A DNA stretch of 64,000 nt from assembly GCA_050952465.1 (NCBI GenBank), contig JBMNKZ010000005.1, positions 186,001 to 250,000 on the forward strand, given 5' to 3'. Numbering within the stretch: the stretch's first letter is position 1; each line of letters starts with the position of its first letter. The DNA comes from DUPU01 sp050952465. GTDB lineage: Bacteria; Bacillota; Dehalobacteriia; Dehalobacteriales; Dehalobacteriaceae. A model generated the notes under the pieces. That model searched no databases. It was not told where the DNA came from and was given only the letters and a program-made list of their open reading frames with translations. This document shows positions 17,408 through 26,014 of the stretch, one piece after another. Both the position numbers and the translations under genes were made by a program.

Positions 17408-17556
17408 TTCTACTCTTTATGATATGAATTCCTGATATTACCTGTTTAGAAGAAGGTTTTTTCGGTATAATGTCAATAGAAATATTTGGGACATTCCTGT
17501 TTCCGCCAAAACTTAGACAGGTGTGTTTTCTGCAAAACAAGAGAGAAGATGAGGAA

Positions 17557-18720
17557 ATGAACGAAATAGAAATTATTGCTACATCTACTTTTGGTCTAGA
17601 AGCCGTTGTAGCAGATGAATTAAGAAAATTAGGCTATGAAAATTTAAAGGTGGAAAATGGAAAGGTTACCTTTACCGCAGGACTGGATGCTGTCTGTCGC
17701 TGTAATCTATGGCTCAGGACAGCCGATCGGGTGCGTATAAAAATTGGGGAGTTTAGGGCAGAAACCTTTGATGATTTGTTTGAGCAGACAAAAGCTTTGC
17801 CTTGGGCTGATTGGATTCCTGTAGACGGCAATTTCCCTGTCACCGGAAAATCTGTTAAGTCGAAACTCTTTAGTGTTTCCGATTGTCAGGCTATTGTAAA
17901 AAAAGCCGTCGTAGAAAAAATGAAGCTTAAGCATCATGTCAGCTGGTTTGAGGAAAATGGTCCCCAGTTTCCTATTGAAATTTCACTCCTGAATGATCTG
18001 GCTACTCTTACTATTGATAGCAGTGGACCGGGCCTCCATAAGCGGGGATATCGAAAAGCCGGGAGCTTAGCTCCTTTAAAAGAAACTCTTGCTGCCGCTT
18101 TAATATTATTATCCCGCTGGCGGCCGGATACAGAATTAATTGACCCCTTTTGCGGCTCTGGGACGATTCCCATTGAAGCAGCTTTAATTGGTCAAAATAT
18201 TGCCCCCGGAATGAATCGGAACTTTATTTCGGAGCAGTGGCCGGTGATTGCCCGGGAATATTGGAGACAAGCCCGGAAGGAAACCCATGATTTAGCCTGC
18301 TTTGATACTCCTCTACATATTAGAGGGACGGATATTGACGAAAGTATTCTTCGGATTGCCCGGCAGAATGAGGAAGAAGCCGGTCTGGAAGGTCAAATAC
18401 ACTTTCAAAGAATGCCGGTTTCAGAACTAAGTTCCTCCAAGAAATACGGGAAAATAATTTGTAATCCCCCTTATGGAGAAAGACTGGGCAAAAATCAGGA
18501 AATCACCTCCCTTTATCGGGAAATGGGGAGGGTGTTTGCTAAATTAGATACCTGGTCCTTTTATATTTTGACTTCCCATAACGATTTTGAAAGATTATTC
18601 GGGAAAATTGCCAGCAAAAAGAGGAAGTTGTATAATGGTGATATTAAAGTTGACTATTATCAATTTTTTGGGCCAAAACCACCACGAAAACTTACATTAA
18701 CAACAGATGGGGCAGATTAA
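17557..18720 (+). CDS. ypsC: THUMP-domain 23S rRNA guanine-N2 methyltransferase family protein
   Basis: A SAM-dependent RNA methyltransferase of the RlmL/YpsC group (COG0116). The 387-residue protein has an N-terminal ferredoxin-like/THUMP region (1-160), the SAM motif DPFCGSGTIPIEAAL near 190-205, and the catalytic NPPYGERL near 305. The Gram-positive form lacks the second RlmK domain of the E. coli protein. ATG at 17557 has GATGAGGA just upstream and gives the usual N-terminus MNEIEIIATSTFGLE; the frame is open further upstream but without support. Confidence 0.85.
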   Translation: MNEIEIIATSTFGLEAVVADELRKLGYENLKVENGKVTFTAGLDAVCRCNLWLRTADRVRIKIGEFRAETFDDLFEQTKALPWADWIPVDGNFPVTGKSVKSKLFSVSDCQAIVKKAVVEKMKLKHHVSWFEENGPQFPIEISLLNDLATLTIDSSGPGLHKRGYRKAGSLAPLKETLAAALILLSRWRPDTELIDPFCGSGTIPIEAALIGQNIAPGMNRNFISEQWPVIAREYWRQARKETHDLACFDTPLHIRGTDIDESILRIARQNEEEAGLEGQIHFQRMPVSELSSSKKYGKIICNPPYGERLGKNQEITSLYREMGRVFAKLDTWSFYILTSHNDFERLFGKIASKKRKLYNGDIKVDYYQFFGPKPPRKLTLTTDGAD

Positions 18721-18783
18721 TTTGCATTAACAAAATGCTGAATAAATCATAATTTATTAATAATTAGGGGGAAGGAAAACCAA

Positions 18784-20277
18784 ATGTATATTAGCTCAAG
18801 AGGAAATTTCCGCCCGGTTACTGCATCCGAGGCTATTAGGCTTGGTATGGTACCGGAAGGCGGCTTGTTTGTTCCGGAAAAAATCCCGGTTCTGGATCCG
18901 GTAAAAATCAAAGAAATGGCTGAACAATCCTATGGGGAGGTTGCTCAGACAATTTTAGAACTTTTCTTAGATGATTTCTCTCAAGATGAAATAAGAGATA
19001 TTATTAAAAAATCATATAATGAGACTAATTTTGACCATCCTGATATTGCTCCTTTAGCAAAACTGGACAATGAGACCTATATCTTGGAGCTTTGGCATGG
19101 CCCAACGGCAGCTTTTAAGGATATGGCCCTGCAGATCATGCCCAGGCTTCTCACAAAATCTGTAGAGAAGACGGGATCCCAAGATGAAGTGATTATTCCG
19201 GTTGCGACCTCCGGTGATACAGGAAAAGCAGCTTTAGAAGGTTTTAAAAATGTGCCCGGGGTGAGAATCATTGTATTTTACCCCTACGGCGGGGTGAGCA
19301 AGGTGCAGGAACTGCAAATGACCACGGCCGAGGGGAATAATGTTGCTGTCGTTTCCGTAAAAGGGAACTTTGATGACTGCCAAACAGGAGTAAAAGAACT
19401 ATTTGCTGATAGGGAATTTAATCGGCTTTTAGCTTCCAAAAAGATGGTCTTCTCCTCAGCCAATTCTATTAACTGGGGACGGCTTTTGCCCCAGATTGTC
19501 TATTACTTCTGGGGTTATGCCCAAATGCTCAAGAGGGGGGATATCTCCTTTGGGGAAAAAATTAATGTTGTAGTCCCCACAGGAAACTTTGGCAATATTT
19601 TAGCGGGATATTATGCTTATTTGATGGGTCTTCCGGTAAATAAATTTATCTGCGCTTCCAATAAAAATAAGATCTTAACGGATGTCATTAATACCGGAGT
19701 TTATGATCGGAGGCGTGAGTTTTATAAGACCAGCAGCCCATCTATGGATATTTTAATTTCCAGTAATTTTGAACGTTTTTTGTTTGAAATATCAGGACAT
19801 AATGATCAGAAAATTACTAAGTGGTACCGAGAACTAAGTGAGAAGGGCTTTTTCCAGGTTGATGAGGAATATCGGAAAAAATGGCAGAATATATTAATTG
19901 GTGACTATACGACAGATGAAGAAACCTTAAGAGAAATAAAAGAAACCTTTACTGAAAAAGGTTACCTTTTGGATACTCATACCGGGGTCGCTGTCAGGGT
20001 TTACCGGAATTATGCAGAGAAAACAGGGGACAAGACAAAAACAATGATTGATGCTACTGCTAATCCCTATAAGTTTAACAAAGCCGTGTTAGAGGCCATT
20101 GCCGGAACAGAAGCAGTAAAAGACAAAGATGAATTCATGATTCTGGAGGAATTAAACAGAGTGACGGGCATGCCTATTCACCGGGCTTTAAAGGATTTGG
20201 ACAAAAAACAGGTAGTATATCATAAGGTAATCGAAAAAGATGAAATTAGAGAGGCCGTCAAGGAAATATTAGATTAA
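18784..20277 (+). CDS. thrC: Threonine synthase
   Basis: ThrC converts O-phosphohomoserine to threonine with PLP. The 497-residue protein is of the long class (fungal/E. coli-like), with MYISSRGNFRPVTASEAI at the start, the PLP lysine in GPTAAFKDMALQ near residue 113, and VATSGDTGKAALEG near 140-153. ATG follows AGGGGGAAGG. It stands alone, with no hom or thrB beside it, and ends at a bidirectional terminator. Confidence 0.93.
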   Translation: MYISSRGNFRPVTASEAIRLGMVPEGGLFVPEKIPVLDPVKIKEMAEQSYGEVAQTILELFLDDFSQDEIRDIIKKSYNETNFDHPDIAPLAKLDNETYILELWHGPTAAFKDMALQIMPRLLTKSVEKTGSQDEVIIPVATSGDTGKAALEGFKNVPGVRIIVFYPYGGVSKVQELQMTTAEGNNVAVVSVKGNFDDCQTGVKELFADREFNRLLASKKMVFSSANSINWGRLLPQIVYYFWGYAQMLKRGDISFGEKINVVVPTGNFGNILAGYYAYLMGLPVNKFICASNKNKILTDVINTGVYDRRREFYKTSSPSMDILISSNFERFLFEISGHNDQKITKWYRELSEKGFFQVDEEYRKKWQNILIGDYTTDEETLREIKETFTEKGYLLDTHTGVAVRVYRNYAEKTGDKTKTMIDATANPYKFNKAVLEAIAGTEAVKDKDEFMILEELNRVTGMPIHRALKDLDKKQVVYHKVIEKDEIREAVKEILD

Positions 20278-20300
20278 CTAAATTATAACTAGAGAATAAA

Positions 20301-20327
20301 AAAACAGCCGTAAGGCTGTTTTTTTAT
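20301..20327. terminator. Bidirectional terminator between thrC and the zinc-ribbon gene
   Basis: AAAACAGCC-GTAA-GGCTGTTTT is flanked by A and T runs, so it can end both convergent transcripts. Confidence 0.85.
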
Positions 20328-20330
20328 ATC

Positions 20331-20633
20331 TTAATAGCTATATTGTCGTTGTTTTTGATAACAATCTCGGCAATATACGGGACGATCGTTGTTCGGTTTA
20401 AAGGGAACTTGTGTTTCTGCGCCACATTCTGCACAGATAACGTTAAACATTTCCCGATTTTGTCTGGGGCTGCTGCCACCATTACGCTGCCGTTTACGAG
20501 CTGCGCGGCACTCAGGACATCTTGCCGGATCGTTTTGGAAACCTTTTTCTGCATAGAATTCTTGTTCGGAAACTGTGAAAATAAATTCAGCACCACAATC
20601 TTTGCACGTTAAAGCCTTGTCTTCAAAAGTCAT
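20331..20633 (-). CDS. Double zinc-ribbon protein, unknown role
   Basis: The 100-residue protein has four CxxC pairs: CKDC (10-13), CPEC (39-42), CAEC (68-71) and CRDC (88-91), making two zinc ribbons linked by a basic KRQRNGGSS segment. Proteins of this kind (CxxC-x17-25-CxxC zinc-binding family) are widespread in Clostridia and of unknown function, probably nucleic-acid or protein binding. ATG follows AAGAAGGAGG. Confidence 0.8.
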   Translation of the reverse strand: MTFEDKALTCKDCGAEFIFTVSEQEFYAEKGFQNDPARCPECRAARKRQRNGGSSPRQNREMFNVICAECGAETQVPFKPNNDRPVYCRDCYQKQRQYSY

Positions 20634-20898
20634 TAACCATACCTCCTTCTTTGGGTTTCCTATTGTTCCATTACCTGGGGCGGTTTCTAATATCCAAAGA
20701 AGGAATTGGGAAACGACCTAGGATTGCAAACATTAGGTAATCTAATTATACATACTTCTATTTTAAAAAGCAATGAAAATCCGTAGAATTCTGGCAAAAG
20801 TTCCAGAAAAAATGTATAAGAATCATCAACATTGGAGATAAAGCGAAGAAAATAAGCTCCGGTATCATTTTGTTATTGGTAATTTTCATCTTTAGTAA
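20634..20898. other. Intergenic region between divergent zinc-ribbon and cold-shock genes
   Basis: Contains the leader of the zinc-ribbon gene (minus strand) with a GC-richer stretch at 20675-20740. I see no conserved riboswitch pattern or ORF. Confidence 0.4.
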
Positions 20899-20927
20899 TT
20901 GTAAATATTTTTTAGTCATGTTATAAT
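20899..20927 (+). promoter_or_regulatory. Sigma-A promoter of the cold-shock gene
   Basis: TTGTAA (20899-20904), 17-bp spacer, TATAAT (20922-20927), about 40 bp before the start codon. Confidence 0.65.
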
Positions 20928-20967
20928 TTATGGGCTTAGTATATTATTTTTTTTTAGGAGGTACTCC

Positions 20968-21165
20968 ATGATAGGCAAAGTTAAGTGGTTTAACGCAGAA
21001 AAGGGTTTTGGATTTATTGAAAGAGAAGGTGGCAGCGATGTATTTGTACACTTCTCAGCTATTCAGAGTGAGGGATTTAAGACTTTAGACGAAGGACAAA
21101 GTGTAGAATTCGAAATTGTGGAAGGACCACGTGGCCCACAAGCTGCCAACGTTATCAAATTATAA
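20968..21165 (+). CDS. cspA: Cold-shock protein, CspA family
   Basis: A 65-residue single cold-shock domain that binds single-stranded RNA/DNA and melts structures. RNP1 (KGFGFIE) and RNP2 (VFVHFSAI) are intact, and the length is standard. ATG follows TTTAGGAGG. The 5' leader is short, unlike the long thermosensing leader of E. coli cspA, so cold regulation by that mechanism is not indicated. Confidence 0.93.
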   Translation: MIGKVKWFNAEKGFGFIEREGGSDVFVHFSAIQSEGFKTLDEGQSVEFEIVEGPRGPQAANVIKL

Positions 21166-21222
21166 TCAAACAAACTATTGTTTAATATAGATGATTTTGT
21201 TTATGTTTATGGTTTGATGGCA

Positions 21223-21257
21223 TTAGCCCCGGTAGATCCGGGGCTAAAGTTATTTTT
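21223..21257 (+). terminator. Terminator after the cold-shock gene
   Basis: TTAGCCCCGG pairs with CCGGGGCTAA (21238-21247) around TAGAT, followed by AGTTATTTTTA. Confidence 0.8.
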
Positions 21258-21294
21258 AGGTGCTTTAGTTTAATCGCTCCAGGGGGTATGGGAT

Positions 21295-23232
21295 TTGATT
21301 ATTCTACAAATAAAAGACTTAACTAAATCCTATGGGATCCAGGAAGTTTTTTCAGGACTATCCTTTACCTTACATGAAGGGGAAAAAGTAGGGCTGATCG
21401 GTCCAAATGGTACAGGGAAATCTACCCTGCTTAAATGCCTTACCGGTGAAGAACTGCCTGATAGCGGAGAAATAACGAAAAATGAACAGACAACCCTTGG
21501 TTTTGTGGCTCAAGAAGGTGACTGGCAAAAAGGCAGTTCCTTATTTGATGAATTACTTAAGGGATTTTCAGATACGGTTGAGGACAGAAAAACCCTAAGA
21601 TTATTAGAAACCCAGATGACAAAAACTGAGGGGAAAGAACTTGAGACTTTGATGCACCGGTATGCTGAGGTAACCGAACGCTATGAACGGTCTGGCGGCT
21701 ATGCTGTTGAAACCATGGTAAAAAGGATTGCCAAAGGATTAGGCTTTAAGGATGAAGAGTTTGCTCAATCTGTTGATACTATGAGTGGCGGACAAAAAAC
21801 AAGGGCGGCTTTAGCTAAGGTACTGTTAAAAGAACCGGATATTCTGCTGCTAGATGAGCCCACAAATCATTTAGATATAAGTGCGGTGGAATGGCTGGAA
21901 GAATTTTTGATAAGTTACCCCAAGACCGTTTTATTGGTTTCTCATGACCGTTATTTTCTGGATAAAACGGTAACTCGCATTTTGGATTTGGAAAGAGGGA
22001 AAATAACTTCCTATCAGGAAACCTATCAGGGATATTTGCAAAGAAAAGGGGAATTTGAGGAAAGTTATTTAAGAGCTTACCAAAAGCAGCAGGAGATCAT
22101 TGCCAAAACAGAGGAGTTTATTCGACGTTATAAAGCGGGCGTGAAATCTAAACAGGCTCGGGGACGGGAAACAATCCTCAAAAGAATGGAAAGAATGGAG
22201 CGGCTACCGGAGAGAAAGGTGATAGGGGCCAGAATTTTAGAACCTGTTCCGGAATGCGGCTATAATGTGCTGACAATTGAAGAATTATCTCATAGCTTTG
22301 GTGTAAAGAAACTATTTCAAGATATTAATCTAGAAATCACCAATGGGGAAAAGGTAGCTTTAGTAGGGGACAATGGTACGGGAAAATCAACAATTTTAAA
22401 AGCAATCACAGGAGAATTAACTCCGAAGCATGGGAGCATACGGTTTGGCCCCCGGGTGGTAACAGCTTATTTTTCCCAGGAACATGAGGGCTTAGATCGG
22501 GCGCGAAGTGTTCTTGAGGAGATTATGTATACCTTTAACAAAGGACAAGAGGAGGCCCGTAATTTATTGGCTGCTTTTTTGTTACGGGGAGATGAAGTTG
22601 AAAAAAAGATTGGGGATTTAAGCGGAGGCGAGAAATCCCGAATAGCTTTATTGAAACTCCTCCTTAAAGGTGCAAATTTTCTTATTTTAGACGAGCCGAC
22701 TAATCATTTAGACATTCCCTCTAAAGAAGTGGTGGAGGATTACCTAAGTGATTATCCCGGTACGGTACTGGTAGTCTCTCATGATCGGTATTTTTTGGAT
22801 AAAGTTGCAGACAGAGTAGTAGAACTTGAAGATGGCAGGCTGTGGGATTATCCGGGGAATTATTCCTATTATCGTTTTAAAAAGAAAGAAAAATTAAAAG
22901 AAAAACAGCTATTAGAAGCACAAGAAGAAAAACTTAAAACTAAAATAAAGAAAACCGATTTGTCTCGGAATCTGCAAAAGGAACAAAATCGGGCCTTGAA
23001 GCAGTTAATACGCGAAATTGAAAGTTTGGAAGAGGAAATTGCCGCATTGGAAACAGAAAAAGAAGAAGTAGCCCTGTTAATGAGTGATCCGGACAATTTT
23101 AGGGATGGGGAAGAAATTAAAGATTTAATTAACAGGTATCAGATGTTAGAAGAAAAAATCATAAAGAACTACCAAGATTGGGAGAACAATTTACAAGCCA
23201 AGGAAGAATTGGAAAGAGCTATTTCCGGGTAA
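21295..23232 (+). CDS. ABC-F family ATPase (ribosome-associated)
   Basis: The 645-residue cytosolic protein has two ABC domains and no membrane part: Walker A GPNGTGKST (about 37-45) and GDNGTGKST (about 357-365), signatures SGGQKT and SGGEKS, Walker B LLLDEPTNHLD and LILDEPTNHLD, an inter-domain linker (about 240-315), and a C-terminal coiled coil (about 540-640). ABC-F proteins act at the ribosomal E site and include translation factors and antibiotic-protection proteins. The linker is of ordinary length, so a housekeeping role (Uup/YdiF-like) is more likely than resistance. It starts at TTG after CAGGGGGTATGGG. Confidence 0.9.
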   Translation: MIILQIKDLTKSYGIQEVFSGLSFTLHEGEKVGLIGPNGTGKSTLLKCLTGEELPDSGEITKNEQTTLGFVAQEGDWQKGSSLFDELLKGFSDTVEDRKTLRLLETQMTKTEGKELETLMHRYAEVTERYERSGGYAVETMVKRIAKGLGFKDEEFAQSVDTMSGGQKTRAALAKVLLKEPDILLLDEPTNHLDISAVEWLEEFLISYPKTVLLVSHDRYFLDKTVTRILDLERGKITSYQETYQGYLQRKGEFEESYLRAYQKQQEIIAKTEEFIRRYKAGVKSKQARGRETILKRMERMERLPERKVIGARILEPVPECGYNVLTIEELSHSFGVKKLFQDINLEITNGEKVALVGDNGTGKSTILKAITGELTPKHGSIRFGPRVVTAYFSQEHEGLDRARSVLEEIMYTFNKGQEEARNLLAAFLLRGDEVEKKIGDLSGGEKSRIALLKLLLKGANFLILDEPTNHLDIPSKEVVEDYLSDYPGTVLVVSHDRYFLDKVADRVVELEDGRLWDYPGNYSYYRFKKKEKLKEKQLLEAQEEKLKTKIKKTDLSRNLQKEQNRALKQLIREIESLEEEIAALETEKEEVALLMSDPDNFRDGEEIKDLINRYQMLEEKIIKNYQDWENNLQAKEELERAISG

Positions 23233-23253
23233 TTTCAAAAAACCGATAATTTT

Positions 23254-23286
23254 AAGGGAACGTCAAGGAGCGTTCCCTTGTTTTTT
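23254..23286 (+). terminator. Terminator after the ABC-F gene
   Basis: AAGGGAACG / CGTTCCCTT stem with a 8-nt loop, then GTTTTTTG. Confidence 0.85.
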
Positions 23287-23301
23287 GATTTATCGGTTAT
23301 C

Positions 23302-23535
23302 TTAATGTTTAGGGGTTAGATCACCTAAGAAAGAGTATCCGAGGGTATTAATGGTATGTTTAATAAATTCCTCATCAATGGACCGGGGGTTAAAGGAGAA
23401 TTCTACGGTTTTCTCCAGCATGTTAACATTGACATGTTCAATATCATTCATTTCACTTAGGGAACGTTGCAAATGAAATTTTGATTCATTTGAATCCAAT
23501 CCTCCCACTCTCCAGCTTCTAAATTCTTGAGACAT
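23302..23535 (-). CDS. HMA-like ferredoxin-fold small protein lacking the metal motif
   Basis: The 77-residue protein has the size and beta-alpha-beta pattern of heavy-metal-associated domains, including a late GYSF segment, but where copper chaperones carry MxCxxC it reads GGLDSNESKF with no cysteine. It is therefore unlikely to bind Cu(I) in the usual way. The start ATG follows AAGGAGG. It is monocistronic. The family call is from overall pattern only. Confidence 0.6.
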   Translation of the reverse strand: MSQEFRSWRVGGLDSNESKFHLQRSLSEMNDIEHVNVNMLEKTVEFSFNPRSIDEEFIKHTINTLGYSFLGDLTPKH

Positions 23536-23700
23536 TTTTATCCTCCTTAAAATCGTGTCTGCTTATTCCAGGTTTTCTTTATTATCCCTGATTGAAAAGA
23601 AAATATGTGTCATCGAATAACTGGTATAATTTGACGAATACTAGTCTTGGAGTTATGATGATATTGCATTATTTTTTATTGAGAAAGAGGATGTGTATTT

Positions 23701-24207
23701 GTGAAGATTGGCGTTCTTTCAGATTCTCATATTCCCCGCCGGGGGAGAGCATTACCAAAATTTATTTGGGAGGCTTTTGCCCATGTAGATATGATTCTTC
23801 ATGCCGGCGACATTGCAGAGGAAGGGGTGCTGATAGATCTTCAGGCAATCGCCCCTCTTGAAGTTGTAGGAGGGAATACAGATCCCGCAGAGTTATATCA
23901 TATATTTAAACTTCCTCGGAAAAAAATTATTAATGTGGGACAGAAAAAAATTGGTTTAATTCATGGTGACGGTTCTTCCGGAACTACCTTGGAGAGGGCG
24001 CGAAAGGCATTTGAAAAGGAAGGGGTGGATTGTGTGGTTTTTGGCCACAGTCACCAACCCTTTAATGAGGTTATAGACGGAATCTTAATGTTTAACCCAG
24101 GTTCATGTACTGACCCCAGAAGAGAGCCCCGTCCATCCTGTGGAATTTTACATGTTGCCGAAGATATAAAAGGGGAAATACTATATTTTGAAAAGGAGCA
24201 GATATGA
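23701..24207 (+). CDS. YfcE/MJ0936-type metallophosphoesterase
   Basis: The 168-residue calcineurin-like phosphoesterase has its metal ligands in the standard order: DSH (7-9), GDIAE (about 38-42), GNTD (about 59-62), HGDG (about 83-86), GHSHQ (about 117-121). Relatives hydrolyse phosphodiesters in vitro; the natural substrate is uncertain. It starts at GTG with GAGGATG upstream. The stop overlaps the start of the next gene by 4 bp (ATGA), so the two are translationally coupled. Confidence 0.88.
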   Translation: MKIGVLSDSHIPRRGRALPKFIWEAFAHVDMILHAGDIAEEGVLIDLQAIAPLEVVGGNTDPAELYHIFKLPRKKIINVGQKKIGLIHGDGSSGTTLERARKAFEKEGVDCVVFGHSHQPFNEVIDGILMFNPGSCTDPRREPRPSCGILHVAEDIKGEILYFEKEQI

Positions 24208-24428
24208 TTACAAAAGAGTTAATTGAAAGAATCAACTTTTTGGCTAAAAAGAAACGAGAGGTTGGCTTAACCCCTGAGGAAGAACAGGAACAAAGCCAAG
24301 TACGCCGCCAATATATTGATGGGATTAAAGATCAGCTTCGCCCGATGCTGGAAGATTTAAAAAAGGGCAGTGAAGAAAACAGCGAGAATCATGAAGAACA
24401 TTGTGATTGTGACCATTGTAAGCACTAA
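24204..24428 (+). CDS. DUF896 family small protein (YnzC-like)
   Basis: The 74-residue protein has the DUF896 pattern: INFLAKKKREVGLTPEE near the start, then QRxYIDxIK-like QVRRQYIDGIKDQLRP. B. subtilis YnzC, the structural model, is a two-helix protein linked to the SOS-regulated yneA operon; function is unclear. The C-terminal tail here is histidine- and cysteine-rich (ENHEEHCDCDHCKH), suggesting metal binding and not usual for the family. Coupled to the phosphoesterase gene. Confidence 0.85.
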   Translation: MITKELIERINFLAKKKREVGLTPEEEQEQSQVRRQYIDGIKDQLRPMLEDLKKGSEENSENHEEHCDCDHCKH

Positions 24429-24438
24429 AATATAAACA

Positions 24439-25173
24439 CTAAAAAGATTCTCTTTGCCATTGGTCTTTTAAGGCGTTAATCAGGTTGTCCCCGCACTTGG
24501 GGACAACTTTTTCCATGTGAAGAAGAAGATTTTTCATATCTTGACGTTTTGTTTTTTTATCCAGGGGACAGGGACTGGATTGAACCGGGAAGTCTTGTTT
24601 TTGGCTTAGTGAGTTAATGGTTTTTTCTCTCAAATAAATTAAAGGTCGAATTACTGTTATCTGAGAATCAGGATAATATATTACCGGGGTAAAGCTTTTA
24701 AGTTTACCTCCTAAAGTGCTGTTTAACAGTAGTGTCTCGATGGCATCATCTCCATGGTGGCCTAGAGCCAGCTTATTTGCTCCTAATTTTTGCGTTATCT
24801 TGACCAGTGCTCCCCGGCGCAGATTACTACATAAGGCACAGGGGTTTTTTTCTTTTCGTGCATCAAAAACTATTTCGGCAATTTGAGTATTCTCTTCAAA
24901 AAAGGGCAGATTTAATTTTTGGCAAAATTCAGCTAAGGGTTGGTTATCTGCATCCCAACCGGGGTGAATATTTACTGCAGTAAGGTGAAAACTCAAATGG
25001 GAAAATTTCTTTAAGAGGGCAAGGATAAAGGCTAAGGCAAGACTGTCTTTTCCCCCGGAAAGGCCGATGACCACATGATCTTCCGGGTTTATCATGCGGT
25101 AATCTTTAATTGCTTGTTTTACCTTAGTAAGAAACCATTTGTTGTAATTCTGGTTATAATTTGAAATATCCAT
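24439..25173 (-). CDS. ttcA: TtcA-like PP-loop tRNA thiolation enzyme
   Basis: The 244-residue protein has the ATP-pyrophosphatase loop GLSGGKDSLALA (about 36-47), CALC (about 112-115) and a later CPLD, the three-cysteine pattern that binds an iron-sulfur cluster in TtcA/TtuA enzymes making 2-thiolated tRNA bases. Family members adenylate the base and insert sulfur. Whether the product is s2C32 or another thio-base cannot be decided here. No cysteine desulfurase is next to it. Confidence 0.8.
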   Translation of the reverse strand: MDISNYNQNYNKWFLTKVKQAIKDYRMINPEDHVVIGLSGGKDSLALAFILALLKKFSHLSFHLTAVNIHPGWDADNQPLAEFCQKLNLPFFEENTQIAEIVFDARKEKNPCALCSNLRRGALVKITQKLGANKLALGHHGDDAIETLLLNSTLGGKLKSFTPVIYYPDSQITVIRPLIYLREKTINSLSQKQDFPVQSSPCPLDKKTKRQDMKNLLLHMEKVVPKCGDNLINALKDQWQRESF

Positions 25174-25336
25174 GTCTGACCTCTTTCGTTATTCTATATG
25201 ACTTTCTTACTATTATAACGCAATAGAAGTAAATTTTTCAGTGGTAGAAAAATTTTTACCCATCTGAGAATAGAATTAATCGGGATGAGCAGTCTATAAG
25301 TATCAACAAATTTTTCGAGTGTTAGGGGACAAGGAA

Positions 25337-25573
25337 ATGGGAGATGTTTTTTTGGACTTTCGGCCGGAGGTGACCCATAATCATCTGGAAAACCTGGAAC
25401 GTACGTTGCCGGCGGTCAAAGGAGATGATTTTGTAATGATCATCTTGGAAAAAGATAAAGTCCATGAAGCAAAAAAACTGCTGAAGATATTACGTGAAAA
25501 CGGATTTCAAGTGGATTCAGAAGGAGCTTTAGGATCTGAGTATGCCTTAACAGCAAAAAGGTTACTGCATTAA
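25337..25573 (+). CDS. Small protein of unknown function
   Basis: The 78-residue protein starting MGDVFLDFRPEV is not recognised. It has an alternating beta-alpha pattern (VMIILEKDKVHEAKKLLKILRENGFQVD) like a ferredoxin-like or ACT-type fold. Two starts are possible: GTG at 25319 and ATG at 25337; the second has AGGGGACAAGGAA in front and is preferred. It lies upstream of a DUF503 gene on the same strand. Confidence 0.55.
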   Translation: MGDVFLDFRPEVTHNHLENLERTLPAVKGDDFVMIILEKDKVHEAKKLLKILRENGFQVDSEGALGSEYALTAKRLLH

Positions 25574-25729
25574 TCATGGGAAATATGGAAGCCACATTAC
25601 ATCTAGTGAATCCCCGGTAGGTTCCGTAGGAATTTGCCGGGTGTTTATTTTCCATGCTTATGTTAAAGGAAAATTGAGTTGCTTGGCGAAATTTAAGTCC
25701 TAACCGATAATACATAGCAGAGGTGGATT

Positions 25730-26014
25730 ATGATAGTTGGCACCTGTATCTATGATTTGCATTTATATAGCACCCAATCACTGAAAGATAAAAGACGGGT
25801 ATTAAAAAGTATAATTGATCGAGTCAAGAATAAATTTAATGTTTCTATTGCGGAAGTGGATCAGCAGGATAATTGGCGACATGCGGTTTTAGGTATTGCC
25901 GTGGTCAGTAATAATACAGCCCATGTAAATCAAGTTTTAAATACTGTGACAAAATTTATTGAAAACAATGGGGAAGAGATGGAAGTTACCCATGTCACAA
26001 TGGAGATTATTTAA
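25730..26014 (+). CDS. DUF503 family protein (YlxP-like)
   Basis: The 94-residue protein shows the family pattern: MIVGTCIYDLHLYSTQSLKDK, RRVLKSIIDRVKNKFNVSIAE near 24-44, then a stretch ending in EMEVTHVTMEII. YlxP in Bacillus lies in the nusA-infB-rbfA region and has a ferredoxin-like fold; function is not established, though a link to ribosome assembly is suspected. Its 3' end overlaps the convergent ligD-polymerase gene by 8 bp. Confidence 0.88.
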   Translation: MIVGTCIYDLHLYSTQSLKDKRRVLKSIIDRVKNKFNVSIAEVDQQDNWRHAVLGIAVVSNNTAHVNQVLNTVTKFIENNGEEMEVTHVTMEII